Shown here piece by piece: positions 8,815 through 17,639 of a DNA stretch of 64,000 bases; within the stretch, counting starts at the first letter, position 1, and each line of letters starts with the position of its first letter. Location: positions 1 through 64,000 of the forward strand of contig JAHBUZ010000020.1 in assembly GCA_019637815.1 (NCBI GenBank). The letters are read 5' to 3'. The notes beneath the pieces were generated by a model, which was given only the letters and a program-made list of their open reading frames with translations, ran no database searches and was not told the DNA's origin. Source of the stretch: Chloroflexota bacterium (lineage in GTDB: Bacteria > Chloroflexota > Limnocylindria > Limnocylindrales > CSP1-4). The position numbers and the translations under genes were made by a program.

Positions 8815-9660
8815 GTGCATACCGCTACCACACGGAGTCTGGCGCTCCCTCCAGGCTCCCACCTATCCCGCGGCACCGGCGCACCGTTCACCACACGGGG
8901 CCTCTCCGTGGCCTACTGGCCGCCTCCGTGGCGGATGCGCGGACGGACGTTGTCCGTGCGCTATCGGCTCGCCGAGCCCGATGAGGCGCGCCGGCACGTC
9001 CCTGCAGGCATGGACATGGACGATGATCCGATCGTGCGAGCACGCATCTGGGACATGGAGCACGACGGACTCACGCCACCCAACGGTCCTGAACGATGGA
9101 CGCGCTTCCGGGAGGCGGTCGTGGCATTCCCGGTGAGCTACGAGGGCATCGAAGGCGACTACCCCACGTATATGTACGCGGATGAGTTCTCGTACACGAC
9201 CATGGGTCGTGAGGTCATGGGCTGGCCGGTCCGGGATGCGGAGGTCGACATGGACCCGGAGCCCGCGCAAGGATTGACAGCTGGCACGACCATCAACGGC
9301 CGCAGTCGGCGGGGTGGCGATGAGATCATGCACATCGAGCTGGTGCTCGACGGCAGGCACGAGGTGACCAGCGACGACGATCCGGGCCGCTGGATCACCA
9401 CGAAGGTGATCCCGGACGTGGCGTCCCCTACGGCGGCGCTCGCACAGCTCGTGTGGTCGGGCCCGCAGCGGATCGAGCGCCGGGCGTTGTGGTCGGGTTC
9501 TGGTGCGCTGGCGCTGCCCCCGACCAGGACCGAGGAACTCCACTATCTGGCCCCGCGCGAGATCATCCTCGCCGAGTATTGGGCGGACCAGATGATGACC
9601 GTTGGCGGTGGCGGCGTGCTCAAGGAACTAGGCCCGGACCCTTGGGGTATCGGAGCGTGA
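8815..9660 (+). CDS. Acetoacetate decarboxylase-like protein lacking the catalytic lysine pair
   Basis: This 281-residue protein follows the acetoacetate decarboxylase fold from LSVRYRLAEPDEARRHVP, through AFPVSYEGIEGDY, to a C-terminal LAPREIILAEYW segment. Where the clostridial enzyme has YPKKLG with the Schiff-base lysine, this protein has WPVRDA, so Lys is replaced by Val-Arg and classic decarboxylation is unlikely. Non-decarboxylating members of the superfamily catalyse aldol or hydration chemistry. GTG 8815 was chosen because TACGAT lies 7 nt upstream (leaderless pattern); ATG 8806 overlaps that hexamer. Its operator is shared with the catabolic operon, so it probably acts in the same pathway. 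Confidence 0.75.
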   Translation: MHTATTRSLALPPGSHLSRGTGAPFTTRGLSVAYWPPPWRMRGRTLSVRYRLAEPDEARRHVPAGMDMDDDPIVRARIWDMEHDGLTPPNGPERWTRFREAVVAFPVSYEGIEGDYPTYMYADEFSYTTMGREVMGWPVRDAEVDMDPEPAQGLTAGTTINGRSRRGGDEIMHIELVLDGRHEVTSDDDPGRWITTKVIPDVASPTAALAQLVWSGPQRIERRALWSGSGALALPPTRTEELHYLAPREIILAEYWADQMMTVGGGGVLKELGPDPWGIGA

Positions 9661-9687
9661 CGAGCCCGACCGGGTCCCGCTGGCACT

Positions 9688-9704
9688 GACCTCGTCCCGA
9701 GGTC
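9688..9704. terminator. Small hairpin between convergent genes
   Basis: GACCTCG and CGAGGTC form a perfect 7-bp stem with a 3-nt loop between the stops of the decarboxylase-like gene and the phosphotriesterase-like gene. There is no clear T-run, so terminator function is tentative. Confidence 0.35.
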
Positions 9705-9745
9705 GATCCCTGTCAGCCGCGGTGCCGGAGAGGACCGCGGCGTCC

Positions 9746-10666
9746 TCAGGCCTCGCCGGTGAGGGCCCGGCGCGGGCCGTCGATCATCAGCCGGTCGACC
9801 TCCGCTTCACTCAAGCCCGCCGTCAGCAGCCGGGGCCGGAACCCGGCCAGCAGGTACGCGTAGCCCGGCCCGCCGTACGCGGCCAGATCGGTGGTCAGGC
9901 ACACGTCGTGGGACAGCAGCAGCCGGTCGCCCATGCCCGCGTCCAGGAGCCGGCCGATCCAGTCGATGCGCTCGCGTGTGTCGCGCTCGTGGGTGCCCTG
10001 GATGGTGTCGAACTGGACCCAGGCGCCCCGCCGTGCCAACCGCAGGTGATACGCCGGGTCAGGGACCATGTCGCAGTGGCCGATGATCACCCGCCCCGGG
10101 TCGACCCCCTCTTCGGCGAGCAGGTCGAGCTGGGCCTCCCCCACGGGCCATCGCGCGGCGTGGGTGGTGATGGTCACCCCGGTCCGCCGATGGGCGCGCG
10201 CTGCAGCGCGGAACACGCGCTCCTCGACGGCGCTGATGGATCGGTCGCAGCCGATCTCCCCGATGATGCCGGCGCGGATGCCGGTGTCGCCGACGCCCTC
10301 GGTCAGATCGCGCACGATGGTGTCCGCGAGCGCGTCCACGGACAGCCCGTCGATGATCACCTCGTCGAGGTACGGCCGTCGATAGTGCCCGGAACCCATC
10401 ACGATGTGGACACCCGTCGCCACCGAGACCCGGTGGAGCGCCTCGGGCGACCGGCCCAGCCCTTCGCTCGTGCAGTCCACGAGCGTCCCGCCACCCGCCT
10501 CGCGGAATCGCGTCAGCTCCTCGATGGCCAGCTGTTCGTCCGCGAGCAGGCCCGCCGCCCGATACTCGCGGAGCAGGTCGATGAACACGTGCTCATGGGG
10601 CAGCGTGACGCCCAGGGCATCCGCGGTGACCGGACCCCGCACGGTCTGGACCACGCCGGTGCTCAC
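9746..10666 (-). CDS. Phosphotriesterase-family (amidohydrolase) lactonase-like protein
   Basis: The 306-residue TIM-barrel protein has the metal ligands of the family: His24 and His26 in PHEHVF, Glu137 in GEIG, His169 in TTHA, His197 in GHCD and Asp254 in SHD. The bridging residue is a glutamate instead of the carboxylated lysine of phosphotriesterase, as in many PHP-type and lactonase-like members. Hydrolysis of a lactone or phosphoester is likely; the substrate is unknown. ATG 10666 overlaps the stop of the signal peptidase gene by 4 bp, so the two are co-transcribed. Confidence 0.85.
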   Translation of the reverse strand: MSTGVVQTVRGPVTADALGVTLPHEHVFIDLLREYRAAGLLADEQLAIEELTRFREAGGGTLVDCTSEGLGRSPEALHRVSVATGVHIVMGSGHYRRPYLDEVIIDGLSVDALADTIVRDLTEGVGDTGIRAGIIGEIGCDRSISAVEERVFRAAARAHRRTGVTITTHAARWPVGEAQLDLLAEEGVDPGRVIIGHCDMVPDPAYHLRLARRGAWVQFDTIQGTHERDTRERIDWIGRLLDAGMGDRLLLSHDVCLTTDLAAYGGPGYAYLLAGFRPRLLTAGLSEAEVDRLMIDGPRRALTGEA

Positions 10667-11301
10667 GGGTCGGCGGAGCGCTCGCCGCCCTCGTCGAGCT
10701 CGGGATACGTCGGCGTCTGGAGGATCCCGACGCCGTCCAGCGGCCAGAAGCGCACCACCGCGCGACCGATGACCCGGTCGACCGACACCGGACCGAAGGC
10801 GCGCGAGTCCTCCGAGCGTGCCCGGTGGTCACCCATCACGAACACGGCACCCTCGGGGACGTCCCAGCTGCTGCCACCTCGCTGGGGGAACGTGCCACCG
10901 TCACCCGGCCCGTCGTCGGACCGATACGGCTCATCGAGCGCCACGCCGTTGATGAGCACCTGCCCGTCCCGCAGCTCGACGCGGTCCCCGGGCTCCCCGA
11001 TGACACGCTTGATGTAGGGGATCGCCCCGTCACGTGCACCCGGCTCCTGGAACACCACGATGTCCCCCCGGCTGTAGCTGTCGAAACGGGGGGTCAGCTT
11101 GTCCACCAGCAGATGCTGACCCTCCACGAGCGTGGGCAGCATGGACACGTTCTCGACGCGGTACGTGCCCACGAGGAACGTGGTGATGCCGAGGTACAGC
11201 AGGAACGCGAGCACCAGCGTGACCAGCACCTCCACGATGCCGGACACGAGCCGTGTGCGGGTCGCGGGGATGCTCGGGGGTGGGATCTCGGACGTGGTCA
11301 C
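10663..11301 (-). CDS. lepB: Signal peptidase I
   Basis: A 212-residue type I signal peptidase, anchored by one membrane segment at about residues 21-45. Box B contains the catalytic Ser53 in NVSMLPTL, box D the general base Lys98 in YIKRVIGEPGD, and box E reads GDHRARSEDSR. It removes Sec and Tat signal peptides outside the membrane; clients in this window include the secreted amylase and the sugar-binding proteins. It is the first gene of a two-gene unit with the phosphotriesterase-like gene. Confidence 0.95.
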   Translation of the reverse strand: MTTSEIPPPSIPATRTRLVSGIVEVLVTLVLAFLLYLGITTFLVGTYRVENVSMLPTLVEGQHLLVDKLTPRFDSYSRGDIVVFQEPGARDGAIPYIKRVIGEPGDRVELRDGQVLINGVALDEPYRSDDGPGDGGTFPQRGGSSWDVPEGAVFVMGDHRARSEDSRAFGPVSVDRVIGRAVVRFWPLDGVGILQTPTYPELDEGGERSADP

Positions 11302-11359
11302 CGGGCGAAGCGTAGCGGGGATGGCCCGGTCGATGGGCGCGCCCGACGAAGATCGATGG

Positions 11360-11388
11360 GTGACGTTTGACGTGCGCTTGGGTATGGT
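11360..11388 (+). promoter_or_regulatory. Probable mscL promoter
   Basis: GTGACG (11360-11365), a 17-nt spacer and TATGGT (11383-11388) stand 48 nt before mscL. A strong GGAGGAG ribosome site follows just ahead of the start codon. In contrast to many genes here, mscL is therefore a leadered transcript. Confidence 0.45.
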
Positions 11389-11436
11389 GCGTGCACACGT
11401 CGGACGACCGACGGTTCCAGAGGGAGGAGCATACGC

Positions 11437-11814
11437 ATGGTCAAGGAGTTCAGGGACTTCCTGATGCGCGGGAACGTCGTCGACCTGGCGGTCGCGGTGG
11501 TCATCGGCGTCGCCTTCGGTGCCGTCGTGACGGCCCTCGTGGACGGGATCATCACCCCGCTCGTCGGCATCTTCGGTGTCACCGCGATGAACGAGTGGAG
11601 CATCCAGGTCGGTCCCGCGACCCTCCAGTACGGCCTGTTCCTGAGCGCGCTCCTCAACTTCGTCATCGTCGCAGCCGTGATCTTCTTCCTGGTGGTGAAG
11701 CCGATGAACGCGGCGATGAAGCGCCTCAAGAAGGACGAGCCGGCGGCCCCGGCCGGCCCGACGGAGATCGAGCTGCTCACCCAGATCCGCGACGAGCTCG
11801 CCAAGCGCGCCTGA
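11437..11814 (+). CDS. mscL: Large-conductance mechanosensitive channel
   Basis: This 125-residue protein starts with the typical amphipathic N-terminus (KEFRDFLMRGNVVDLAVAVV). Transmembrane helix 1 follows with the gate glycines, then ITPLVG, a second helix around residues 68-90 and a C-terminal helical bundle. MscL opens at near-lytic tension to release solutes on hypo-osmotic shock. Its length is normal for the family. GGAGGAG precedes ATG 11437. Confidence 0.97.
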   Translation: MVKEFRDFLMRGNVVDLAVAVVIGVAFGAVVTALVDGIITPLVGIFGVTAMNEWSIQVGPATLQYGLFLSALLNFVIVAAVIFFLVVKPMNAAMKRLKKDEPAAPAGPTEIELLTQIRDELAKRA

Positions 11815-11865
11815 TCAGCGGAGGGGGCCGGCTGCGATCCGGCCCCGACGGACCCCAGGGATATG

Positions 11866-11897
11866 CAAGAGCCCCGGCCAGCTGGCCGGGGCTCTTG
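11866..11897. terminator. Bidirectional terminator between mscL and rplY
   Basis: The 32 bases are a perfect palindrome (arms CAAGAGCCCCGGCCAG and its complement), giving a 14-bp stem with a 4-nt loop and flanked by pyrimidines. It lies between the ends of two convergent genes and can serve both. Confidence 0.8.
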
Positions 11898-11929
11898 CCG
11901 TATCTGGTGGGATCCGCGGCGACTCGCGG

Positions 11930-12574
11930 CTACTCCTCGGCGGGCGCCTCGCTGGACGCAGCAGCAGGCTCCTCGGCGACGGGCGCGGTGCTGACGGGCT
12001 CCTCGGAGACGCGCGGTGCCTGGACCCTGGCGAGCGCCTCACCCGGGTCGGTTAGGATCGTCACGCCCTTGGGCACCACGAGATCCGCGACCGTGATGAC
12101 CGTGTCGAAGTCCACGAGCAGCGCGGCATCCGCCTCGAGCACGCTCGGCAGGTCCGTGGGCAGCGCCTTGACGCTCACCGTGTCCCGCAGGTGGAGCAGC
12201 GTCCCGCCGTCCCGCTTGACGGCCTCCGACTCGCCCGTGAAGCCGACCGCCACATCGACGGTCATCTCCTCGCTCAGCTTGACCACGAACAGATCGACAT
12301 GGATCGGCCGGCGGGTGACCGGATGCTCCGTGACCTTCTGGAGGATCACGGGCGTCGCCTTGCCGGAGCCGAGGGTCAGGTCGAGGATGGTGTTCCGGCT
12401 CGTGTGGCGGCGGAGCGTGTCGAACTCGTGCGCGTCGAGCTGGATCGGCTGGGACGGATGGCCATGGCCATACACGACGGCCGGCACGATGCCTGCCCGG
12501 CGCAGGGTCGAGACCTTCTTGCCGAGGATCGTGCGGGGCTCCGCGGCAAGACGCGGACGGGTGCTGGTGCTCAC
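11930..12574 (-). CDS. rplY: Ribosomal protein bL25, TL5/Ctc type
   Basis: The 214-residue protein has the 5S-rRNA-binding N-terminal domain (GKKVSTLRRAGIVPAVVYG) plus the beta-rich C-terminal domain of the long TL5/Ctc form. It ends in an Ala/Glu/Pro-rich acidic tail of about 30 residues. It binds 5S rRNA in the large subunit. GTG 12574 was chosen because GAGAGG stands about 9 nt upstream and the sequence matches the family from that point; the open frame to 12775 is not coding. Confidence 0.93.
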   Translation of the reverse strand: MSTSTRPRLAAEPRTILGKKVSTLRRAGIVPAVVYGHGHPSQPIQLDAHEFDTLRRHTSRNTILDLTLGSGKATPVILQKVTEHPVTRRPIHVDLFVVKLSEEMTVDVAVGFTGESEAVKRDGGTLLHLRDTVSVKALPTDLPSVLEADAALLVDFDTVITVADLVVPKGVTILTDPGEALARVQAPRVSEEPVSTAPVAEEPAAASSEAPAEE

Positions 12575-12729
12575 AGGTGGACCTCTCGTCAGGGGTGGCG
12601 TCCGGGCGGGGCAGCAGTGGTCACGGGACCCGCGGCATCGGACGTGCCGGTGCGTCACAGGGGCTCCGGCTCGGGACCGGCATCGTAGCACGAGCGGGCG
12701 CCGGCACCGCGGGGTACCATCGGCCACCG

Positions 12730-13428
12730 ATGGCTGCCACGATCCTGATCGTCGAGGACGAATACGCGGTCGCACGCGGTGTCCAGTACGCGCTCCAGCA
12801 GGAGGGCTACGAGGTCACCGTGGCGCCCAGCGCGGAGGACGGCCTGAAGGTCGCCGAGGAGCTGGTACCGGATCTCATCGTGCTCGATGTGCGTCTGCCC
12901 GGCATCGACGGCTTCGAGGCGCTCCGACGCCTGCGGACCATGGGCTCCAAGGCGCCCGTGCTGATGCTGACCGCCCGCGACGAAGAGATGGACAAGGTCA
13001 TCGGCCTGGAGCTGGGCGCGGATGACTACCTGACCAAGCCGTTCGGGCTGCGGGAGCTCATGAGCCGCATCAAGGCGCTCCTGCGACGCGCCTATGGTGA
13101 CCTCGCGGACGCGGCGGGTGGCCGACAGATCCGCCACAAGGACCTCGTCATCGACCTCGAGCGTCGGCGCGTCCAGCGGGGGGCCAAGCGGGTCTCGCTG
13201 ACGGCCACGGAGTTCGAGATCCTGCGCCATCTCGCGTCACGACCGGGACGTGTCTTCTCACGCCGGGAGCTCCTGGAGCTGGTGCGCGATTACGAGGCGC
13301 TCGACCAGGACGAGAAGACCATCAACGTCCATGTCAGCCACCTGCGCGAGAAGCTCGAGGACGACCCGGGTGAGCCCTCGTTCATCCTCACCGTCCGGGG
13401 TGCCGGGTACGCCTTCGCCGAGCGCTGA
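12730..13428 (+). CDS. OmpR-family response regulator
   Basis: A 232-residue regulator with a receiver domain (acidic pocket around Glu9-Asp10, phospho-acceptor Asp53 in IVLDVRLPG, conserved Lys in LTKPFG) and a C-terminal winged helix (LTATEFEILRHLASRPGRVF and HVSHLREKLE). TACCAT at 12715-12720 lies 9 nt before ATG and there is no ribosome site, so the message looks leaderless. The sensor kinase gene follows after 12 bp. The targets are unknown. Confidence 0.95.
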   Translation: MAATILIVEDEYAVARGVQYALQQEGYEVTVAPSAEDGLKVAEELVPDLIVLDVRLPGIDGFEALRRLRTMGSKAPVLMLTARDEEMDKVIGLELGADDYLTKPFGLRELMSRIKALLRRAYGDLADAAGGRQIRHKDLVIDLERRRVQRGAKRVSLTATEFEILRHLASRPGRVFSRRELLELVRDYEALDQDEKTINVHVSHLREKLEDDPGEPSFILTVRGAGYAFAER

Positions 13429-13440
13429 GCGGGTCGCCTG

Positions 13441-15000
13441 ATGCGCGTCCTGCGCACCCTCGCGGACAGCTTCCGGGTCCGGTTGGTCCTGGCCATCTTC
13501 ATGGTGGTCTCGATGGCGCTCGCCATCGTGCTCATCGCGCTGCCCCGCCAGCTGGACAGCTACTTCGCGCAGCAGGATGCCCAGAACCTCAAGGCACGCA
13601 CGGATGCCATGGCGACGCTCGTGGGCAACCAGATCATCGTGGTCACCACCCTCGCCGGCAACCCCTTCCCGGTGCTCCAGGGACCGCCCCTGCGCGCCAG
13701 CCGGGCGGTCATCCAGGCGCTGGAGGCGACCGGCTTCGTGCGCCGACTGACCCCCACGGTGGCGCTCGCCGACGTGCGCGTGGACATCGCGCCCGCGCGT
13801 GGCGAGGATCCGGTGTACACGCTCACGTACTCGCTGCCCGACAGCGCTGGAGAGCCCGGCCAGTCGCGCGAGGCGCTCACGCACTCGTCCAGCTTCGCCG
13901 TGCCCGACGTGTTCTGGACCGAGGACCCGGCGGCGGCACCCGAGCGGCTGGTCACGGTGACCCTGTCCTCGCCCTTCACGTTCCGGGAGCAGACCGTGAC
14001 CACGCTCGTGAACGTGATGACCGGGGCGGCCATCGCGGCACTCGGGGCGTCCATCGTGGCGGCCGTGCTGCTCGCCCAATGGCTGACGAGCCCGGTCCGG
14101 CGCCTGACCCAGGCCTCACGGGCGCTCGCGGCGGGCCGCCTGGACGTGCGCGTCCGGCAGAGCCAGTTCGGGTCCCCTGAGCTCGCGGAGCTGGCCGGCT
14201 CCTTCAACGAGATGGCGGAGCGTCTCCAGGAGTCCATCGACATCATCAGCGCCGACCGCGACCGGAGCCGGGCGTTCGTCGCGGACGTGTCCCACGAGTT
14301 GCGCACGCCCATCGCCGCGCTGCGCACCTTCAACGAGCTCCTGCGGCAGGGTGCCGGCGAGGACCCCGCCACGCGTGAGGAGTTCCTCGACCAGTGCCAG
14401 CGCCAGATCGAGCGCCTCGACTGGCTGGCCACGAACCTGCTCGAGCAGTCCAAGCTCGATTCCGGGCTGGTGTCACTCGGTCTGCGCACGGACGACCTGC
14501 GCGCGGTGGTCGAGAGCGCTGCGCAGCAGGCCCAGCCGGTGGCCGACCGGAAGGGCATCGACCTGGTCATCGACCTGCCCGCGGACCCCGTGCGCCAGCC
14601 CCATGACCCGCCCCGCATCGGCCAGGTGCTCACCAACCTCATCGGCAACGCCTGCAAGTTCACGCCGGCCGGGGGTCGCGTGGACGTGGAGCTGCGCGCC
14701 ACACCCACCGGTGCACGCATCGTGGTCACGGATACGGGCATGGGCATCCCCGCCGAGGAGCTGCCCCACGTGTTCGAGCGGTTCTGGCGAGGCGCCAAGC
14801 GACCGGAGCTGCGGGCCAGCGGGTCGGGCCTGGGCCTGTCCATCGTCAAGTCCATCGTCGACATGCACGAGGGGGACGTGAGCATCACCTCCGCGCCGGA
14901 CGTGGGCACCCGGGTCATCGTGGACCTGCCGGGCGACCTCGATGGGCGCCTCGCCGCGCCAACGGTTGGCGTTTCTTCATCCGTGGGAACCCCAGCGTGA
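13441..15000 (+). CDS. Sensor histidine kinase with HAMP domain
   Basis: The 519-residue kinase has a membrane span at about residues 14-36, an extracytoplasmic sensor loop of roughly 150 residues and a second span around 185-210. A HAMP linker, a HisKA dimerisation domain with His285 in VSHELRTP, and an HATPase domain with NLIGNACKF, DTGMGIP and GSGLGLSIVKS boxes follow. It should phosphorylate the regulator encoded just upstream. The extracytoplasmic loop has no recognised domain. The HtrA-like gene follows 79 bp later, suggesting an envelope-stress role. Confidence 0.94.
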   Translation: MRVLRTLADSFRVRLVLAIFMVVSMALAIVLIALPRQLDSYFAQQDAQNLKARTDAMATLVGNQIIVVTTLAGNPFPVLQGPPLRASRAVIQALEATGFVRRLTPTVALADVRVDIAPARGEDPVYTLTYSLPDSAGEPGQSREALTHSSSFAVPDVFWTEDPAAAPERLVTVTLSSPFTFREQTVTTLVNVMTGAAIAALGASIVAAVLLAQWLTSPVRRLTQASRALAAGRLDVRVRQSQFGSPELAELAGSFNEMAERLQESIDIISADRDRSRAFVADVSHELRTPIAALRTFNELLRQGAGEDPATREEFLDQCQRQIERLDWLATNLLEQSKLDSGLVSLGLRTDDLRAVVESAAQQAQPVADRKGIDLVIDLPADPVRQPHDPPRIGQVLTNLIGNACKFTPAGGRVDVELRATPTGARIVVTDTGMGIPAEELPHVFERFWRGAKRPELRASGSGLGLSIVKSIVDMHEGDVSITSAPDVGTRVIVDLPGDLDGRLAAPTVGVSSSVGTPA

Positions 15001-15079
15001 ACCCGGGACGTGCATCCTGCTCCATGGCGCCGCATCCCTCGCGGCCCGTGCCTGCCCCGCGATCCCCCAGGCACTCGTC

Positions 15080-16504
15080 ATGACCGGAGACCCCGAGCGC
15101 GTGAAGGACCGTCCCCAGTTCGAGGTGGATGACACCACGACCTCGTACACACCGCCGCGCTCCGAGCGACCGCGCTGGGTGGACCAGGGTCGGAGCGCCG
15201 GGACGCCGAACCCATCCGGGGTCCCCCAGCCGAGTGCCCCGCACTGGTTCGACCCGGAGTCCGGGCGCGCCGCGCCACCGCCCAGCGCACCCACGGACGT
15301 GGCACGTCCCTCGACCAGCCGGTCGGCGTCCGGTCGCGGACCATCGCTCGGCTCGGGGCTGCTCATCGCGACGATCGCGGCGGTCACCGCGAGCGCCCTC
15401 ACGGTGGGCATCCTGGCTGCCGGCGGCTGGCTCGGGCGCGGCGAGATCATCGCCCTCGGACCATCGGCGACCGAGCCGACGCCGGGCTGGACGCGCACCG
15501 TGACCATCGAGGACTCGGACCGCAGTCGGGCCGCGGCGGCGGCGATGCCCGCCATCGTGACCATCGTCAGCGCGGACAGCGTGGCACCCGGTCCGGTGCT
15601 CGCCACGGCGCTCCGGGGCGCGGAGGACGTCCGCGTCGGCTCGGGCATCATCTTCCATTCGGATGGCTGGATCATCACGAGTCGCCGGATGGGGTGCGCG
15701 GCCGGGGATCCCCTGGTGCTCCTCTCGGACGGTCGCCAGCTCCAGGCCCAGCGGTACGGCGTGGACCCCCTCACGGACCTCGCCATCCTCCGGGTGCAGG
15801 CCCAGGGCCTGCCGGTGGCGAGCATCGGTGATTCCGGGTCGCTCCGGCCGGGCCAGGTCGCGATGGTCATCGGGAGCGCCTGGGGCTCGCTGTCCAGGAC
15901 CGTCACGAGCGGCGTCATCAGCGCCCTCGGCCGTGACATCCACATCGAGGATCCGTGCGCCGGAGAGGCGGACCTGTCCCTGCGCAACCTCATCCAGACG
16001 GATGCGCGGGTGGACGCGGATGACGCCGGGGGAGCGCTCATCAGCGCCACCGGGGAGGTCATCGGCATCACGACCGCGGTGCCCGGCACCGACCAAGGTG
16101 GCTACGCCATCCCCATCTCCATCGCCAAGCCCATCATGGAGCAGGCGCTCGCGCGCAAGCAGCTGACCCGCCCCTGGATGGGCATCTCGTACGTGGCGCT
16201 CAACGCGGGCATCGCACAGGCGAATCGCCTGTCCATCGACCATGGCGCGTGGCTCCAGCCCGCCCCGGACGGCAGCAGCGCGGCGGTCGTGCCGGGTGGG
16301 CCCGCAGCGCTCGCGGGACTCCGGGAGGGGGACGTGCTGACCGCCATCGATGACCAGCGCATCGACTCGGCGCACCCGCTCGATGAGATCCTCGCCCAGT
16401 ACCAGCCCGCGGACCAGGATCCGTTGAGCGTCTCGTTCCTGCGCGATGGGGTGCCCCACGAGGTCCTGCTGATGCTCGGCACCCGCCCCGACCCCACCTC
16501 CTGA
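15080..16504 (+). CDS. HtrA/DegP-like PDZ protein with a disrupted catalytic triad
   Basis: The 474-residue protein has a Pro/Ser-rich cytoplasmic N-terminus, one membrane span around residues 92-117, a trypsin-like domain and a C-terminal PDZ domain. In active HtrA proteases the His sits in a TNNHV-like motif; here the spot reads TSRRMG. The Asp of DLAIL is kept, but the GNSGG serine loop reads DDAGG, so Ser is Ala. Two of three catalytic residues are therefore missing, which makes proteolysis very unlikely. A chaperone, scaffold or sensor role is inferred. ATG 15080 was taken as start because the family-like sequence and low-complexity leader begin there. Confidence 0.85.
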   Translation: MTGDPERVKDRPQFEVDDTTTSYTPPRSERPRWVDQGRSAGTPNPSGVPQPSAPHWFDPESGRAAPPPSAPTDVARPSTSRSASGRGPSLGSGLLIATIAAVTASALTVGILAAGGWLGRGEIIALGPSATEPTPGWTRTVTIEDSDRSRAAAAAMPAIVTIVSADSVAPGPVLATALRGAEDVRVGSGIIFHSDGWIITSRRMGCAAGDPLVLLSDGRQLQAQRYGVDPLTDLAILRVQAQGLPVASIGDSGSLRPGQVAMVIGSAWGSLSRTVTSGVISALGRDIHIEDPCAGEADLSLRNLIQTDARVDADDAGGALISATGEVIGITTAVPGTDQGGYAIPISIAKPIMEQALARKQLTRPWMGISYVALNAGIAQANRLSIDHGAWLQPAPDGSSAAVVPGGPAALAGLREGDVLTAIDDQRIDSAHPLDEILAQYQPADQDPLSVSFLRDGVPHEVLLMLGTRPDPTS

Positions 16505-16599
16505 GACCGCCTCGGGCGGGTTCGACCGTCCGAGCCGCGTGCGGACGGTGCATCGGGCCCGTGGCAGAGGGCCGCGCATCGGCCTGATGGAAGGGCGCA

Positions 16600-16720
16600 C
16601 ACACCGGTCCTCGTGGTGGGCGCGCACCGGGCCGGACGGCGACCCCACAACGGTCCTGATGGTGGGCACACACGAGCCCGGACGGCGACCCACACCGGTC
16701 TGGACGGGAGCGCGCACACC
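16600..16720. repeat. Degenerate tandem repeat, unit about 45 bp
   Basis: Two full copies (16600-16644 and 16645-16690) and one partial copy (16691-16720) share the order CACCGGTCCT, GTGGTGGGC, CGGACGGCGACC. They lie in the otherwise empty 258-bp gap before the FhuF-like gene. The copies are imperfect, so the array is not a fresh slippage product. Confidence 0.6.
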
Positions 16721-16762
16721 CGTCCCGACTCATGCATCCCTGAGGCGATGCATCATGTGCCC

Positions 16763-17599
16763 ATGACCACCGCCCATCCCCTGGCCCGGACCGCGGCCCG
16801 CATCGTTCGGCGGAGCCCCTGGCTGGGCTTCGGCTTCGTCGGTGACGGCGTGGAGCGTGACGCACCGGTCCCGCCGTGGGGCGGCGTCCGGTACGGCGAC
16901 CTGCTGCGACCGGACCTGATGGACCTTGCCCTGCGGCACGTGGCCGAAGAGACGCACGACCATCCGCGTGTCACGGGCACGTTCGCGGTGCTCGGGCTGG
17001 GCTGGGCGGCGCGGGTCTGGACCGCCTGTCTGCTGCTCGATCGACGCGTGCCGCTGGATCCGATGACCGAGGCGACCACCGGACCGACCGCCACGGAGCC
17101 GGACGGCTCGATCGTGCTGCCGAGTGGCCGCTTCGCGTGTCTCGCCACCGATCGCGCCGCGGGCCACCCGGACGCCCATCCGGTGGCGACGCTCGCGGAG
17201 CTGCATGCCACGCACCAACGCCTGGTCGGCGACGCGATGATGGCACCGGCCGTGGACGCCATCGTGGAGCGGCGGCTGATCGGTCGGAAGGCGCTCGCGG
17301 GGATGGTCGGCTCGCGCCTCGCGGCGGTCGCGGTCCTCCTCGCGCGGGGGCCGGAGGAGCGGCGCCGGATGTCAGCCGAGGTGCTCACTCTCGCCGAGGG
17401 CCACGCGGTATCCAGGGCGGCACTGCCCGTGTTCTATGAGGTGCCCAAGGGCAGCGGTCACACCCTCGCGCACGTGCGCGGCACGTGCTGTCTCTACTAC
17501 GAGCTGCCGGACGGCGTGAAGTGCGAGGGGACGTGCCCCATCGCGCCGGAGGGCCTCGAGCGGCTGCGCGCGGCGCGTCGAGGGGCAGCCGAGGCCTGA
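16763..17599 (+). CDS. FhuF-like (2Fe-2S) ferric reductase
   Basis: The protein has 278 residues from ATG 16763. The C-terminal GTCCLYYELPDGVKCEGTC has the four cysteines typical of FhuF-type ferric-siderophore reductases (adjacent pair, ten residues, then two more Cys). The last pair is spaced by three residues, not the usual two. The middle part is helical and Ala-rich, as in the family. The start is uncertain: ATG 16748 is also in frame with GAGG directly before it. No siderophore transporter gene is nearby; a DtxR-family regulator is encoded at 57.8 kb. Confidence 0.62.
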   Translation: MTTAHPLARTAARIVRRSPWLGFGFVGDGVERDAPVPPWGGVRYGDLLRPDLMDLALRHVAEETHDHPRVTGTFAVLGLGWAARVWTACLLLDRRVPLDPMTEATTGPTATEPDGSIVLPSGRFACLATDRAAGHPDAHPVATLAELHATHQRLVGDAMMAPAVDAIVERRLIGRKALAGMVGSRLAAVAVLLARGPEERRRMSAEVLTLAEGHAVSRAALPVFYEVPKGSGHTLAHVRGTCCLYYELPDGVKCEGTCPIAPEGLERLRAARRGAAEA

Positions 17600-17607
17600 C
17601 CCGCGCG

Positions 17608-17627
17608 CCGGCTGTGGCCCGAGCCGG
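17608..17627. terminator. Hairpin between convergent fhuF-like and folB genes
   Basis: CCGGCT and AGCCGG form a 6-bp stem with an 8-nt loop in the 40-bp gap between two convergent stops. It has no T-run. Confidence 0.3.
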
Positions 17628-17639
17628 GGTGACGCGCGC

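Noticed and set aside
16600..16720. Possible CRISPR-like or IS-end repeats
   Set aside because: Units are contiguous, degenerate, and no transposase or target-site duplication is seen.
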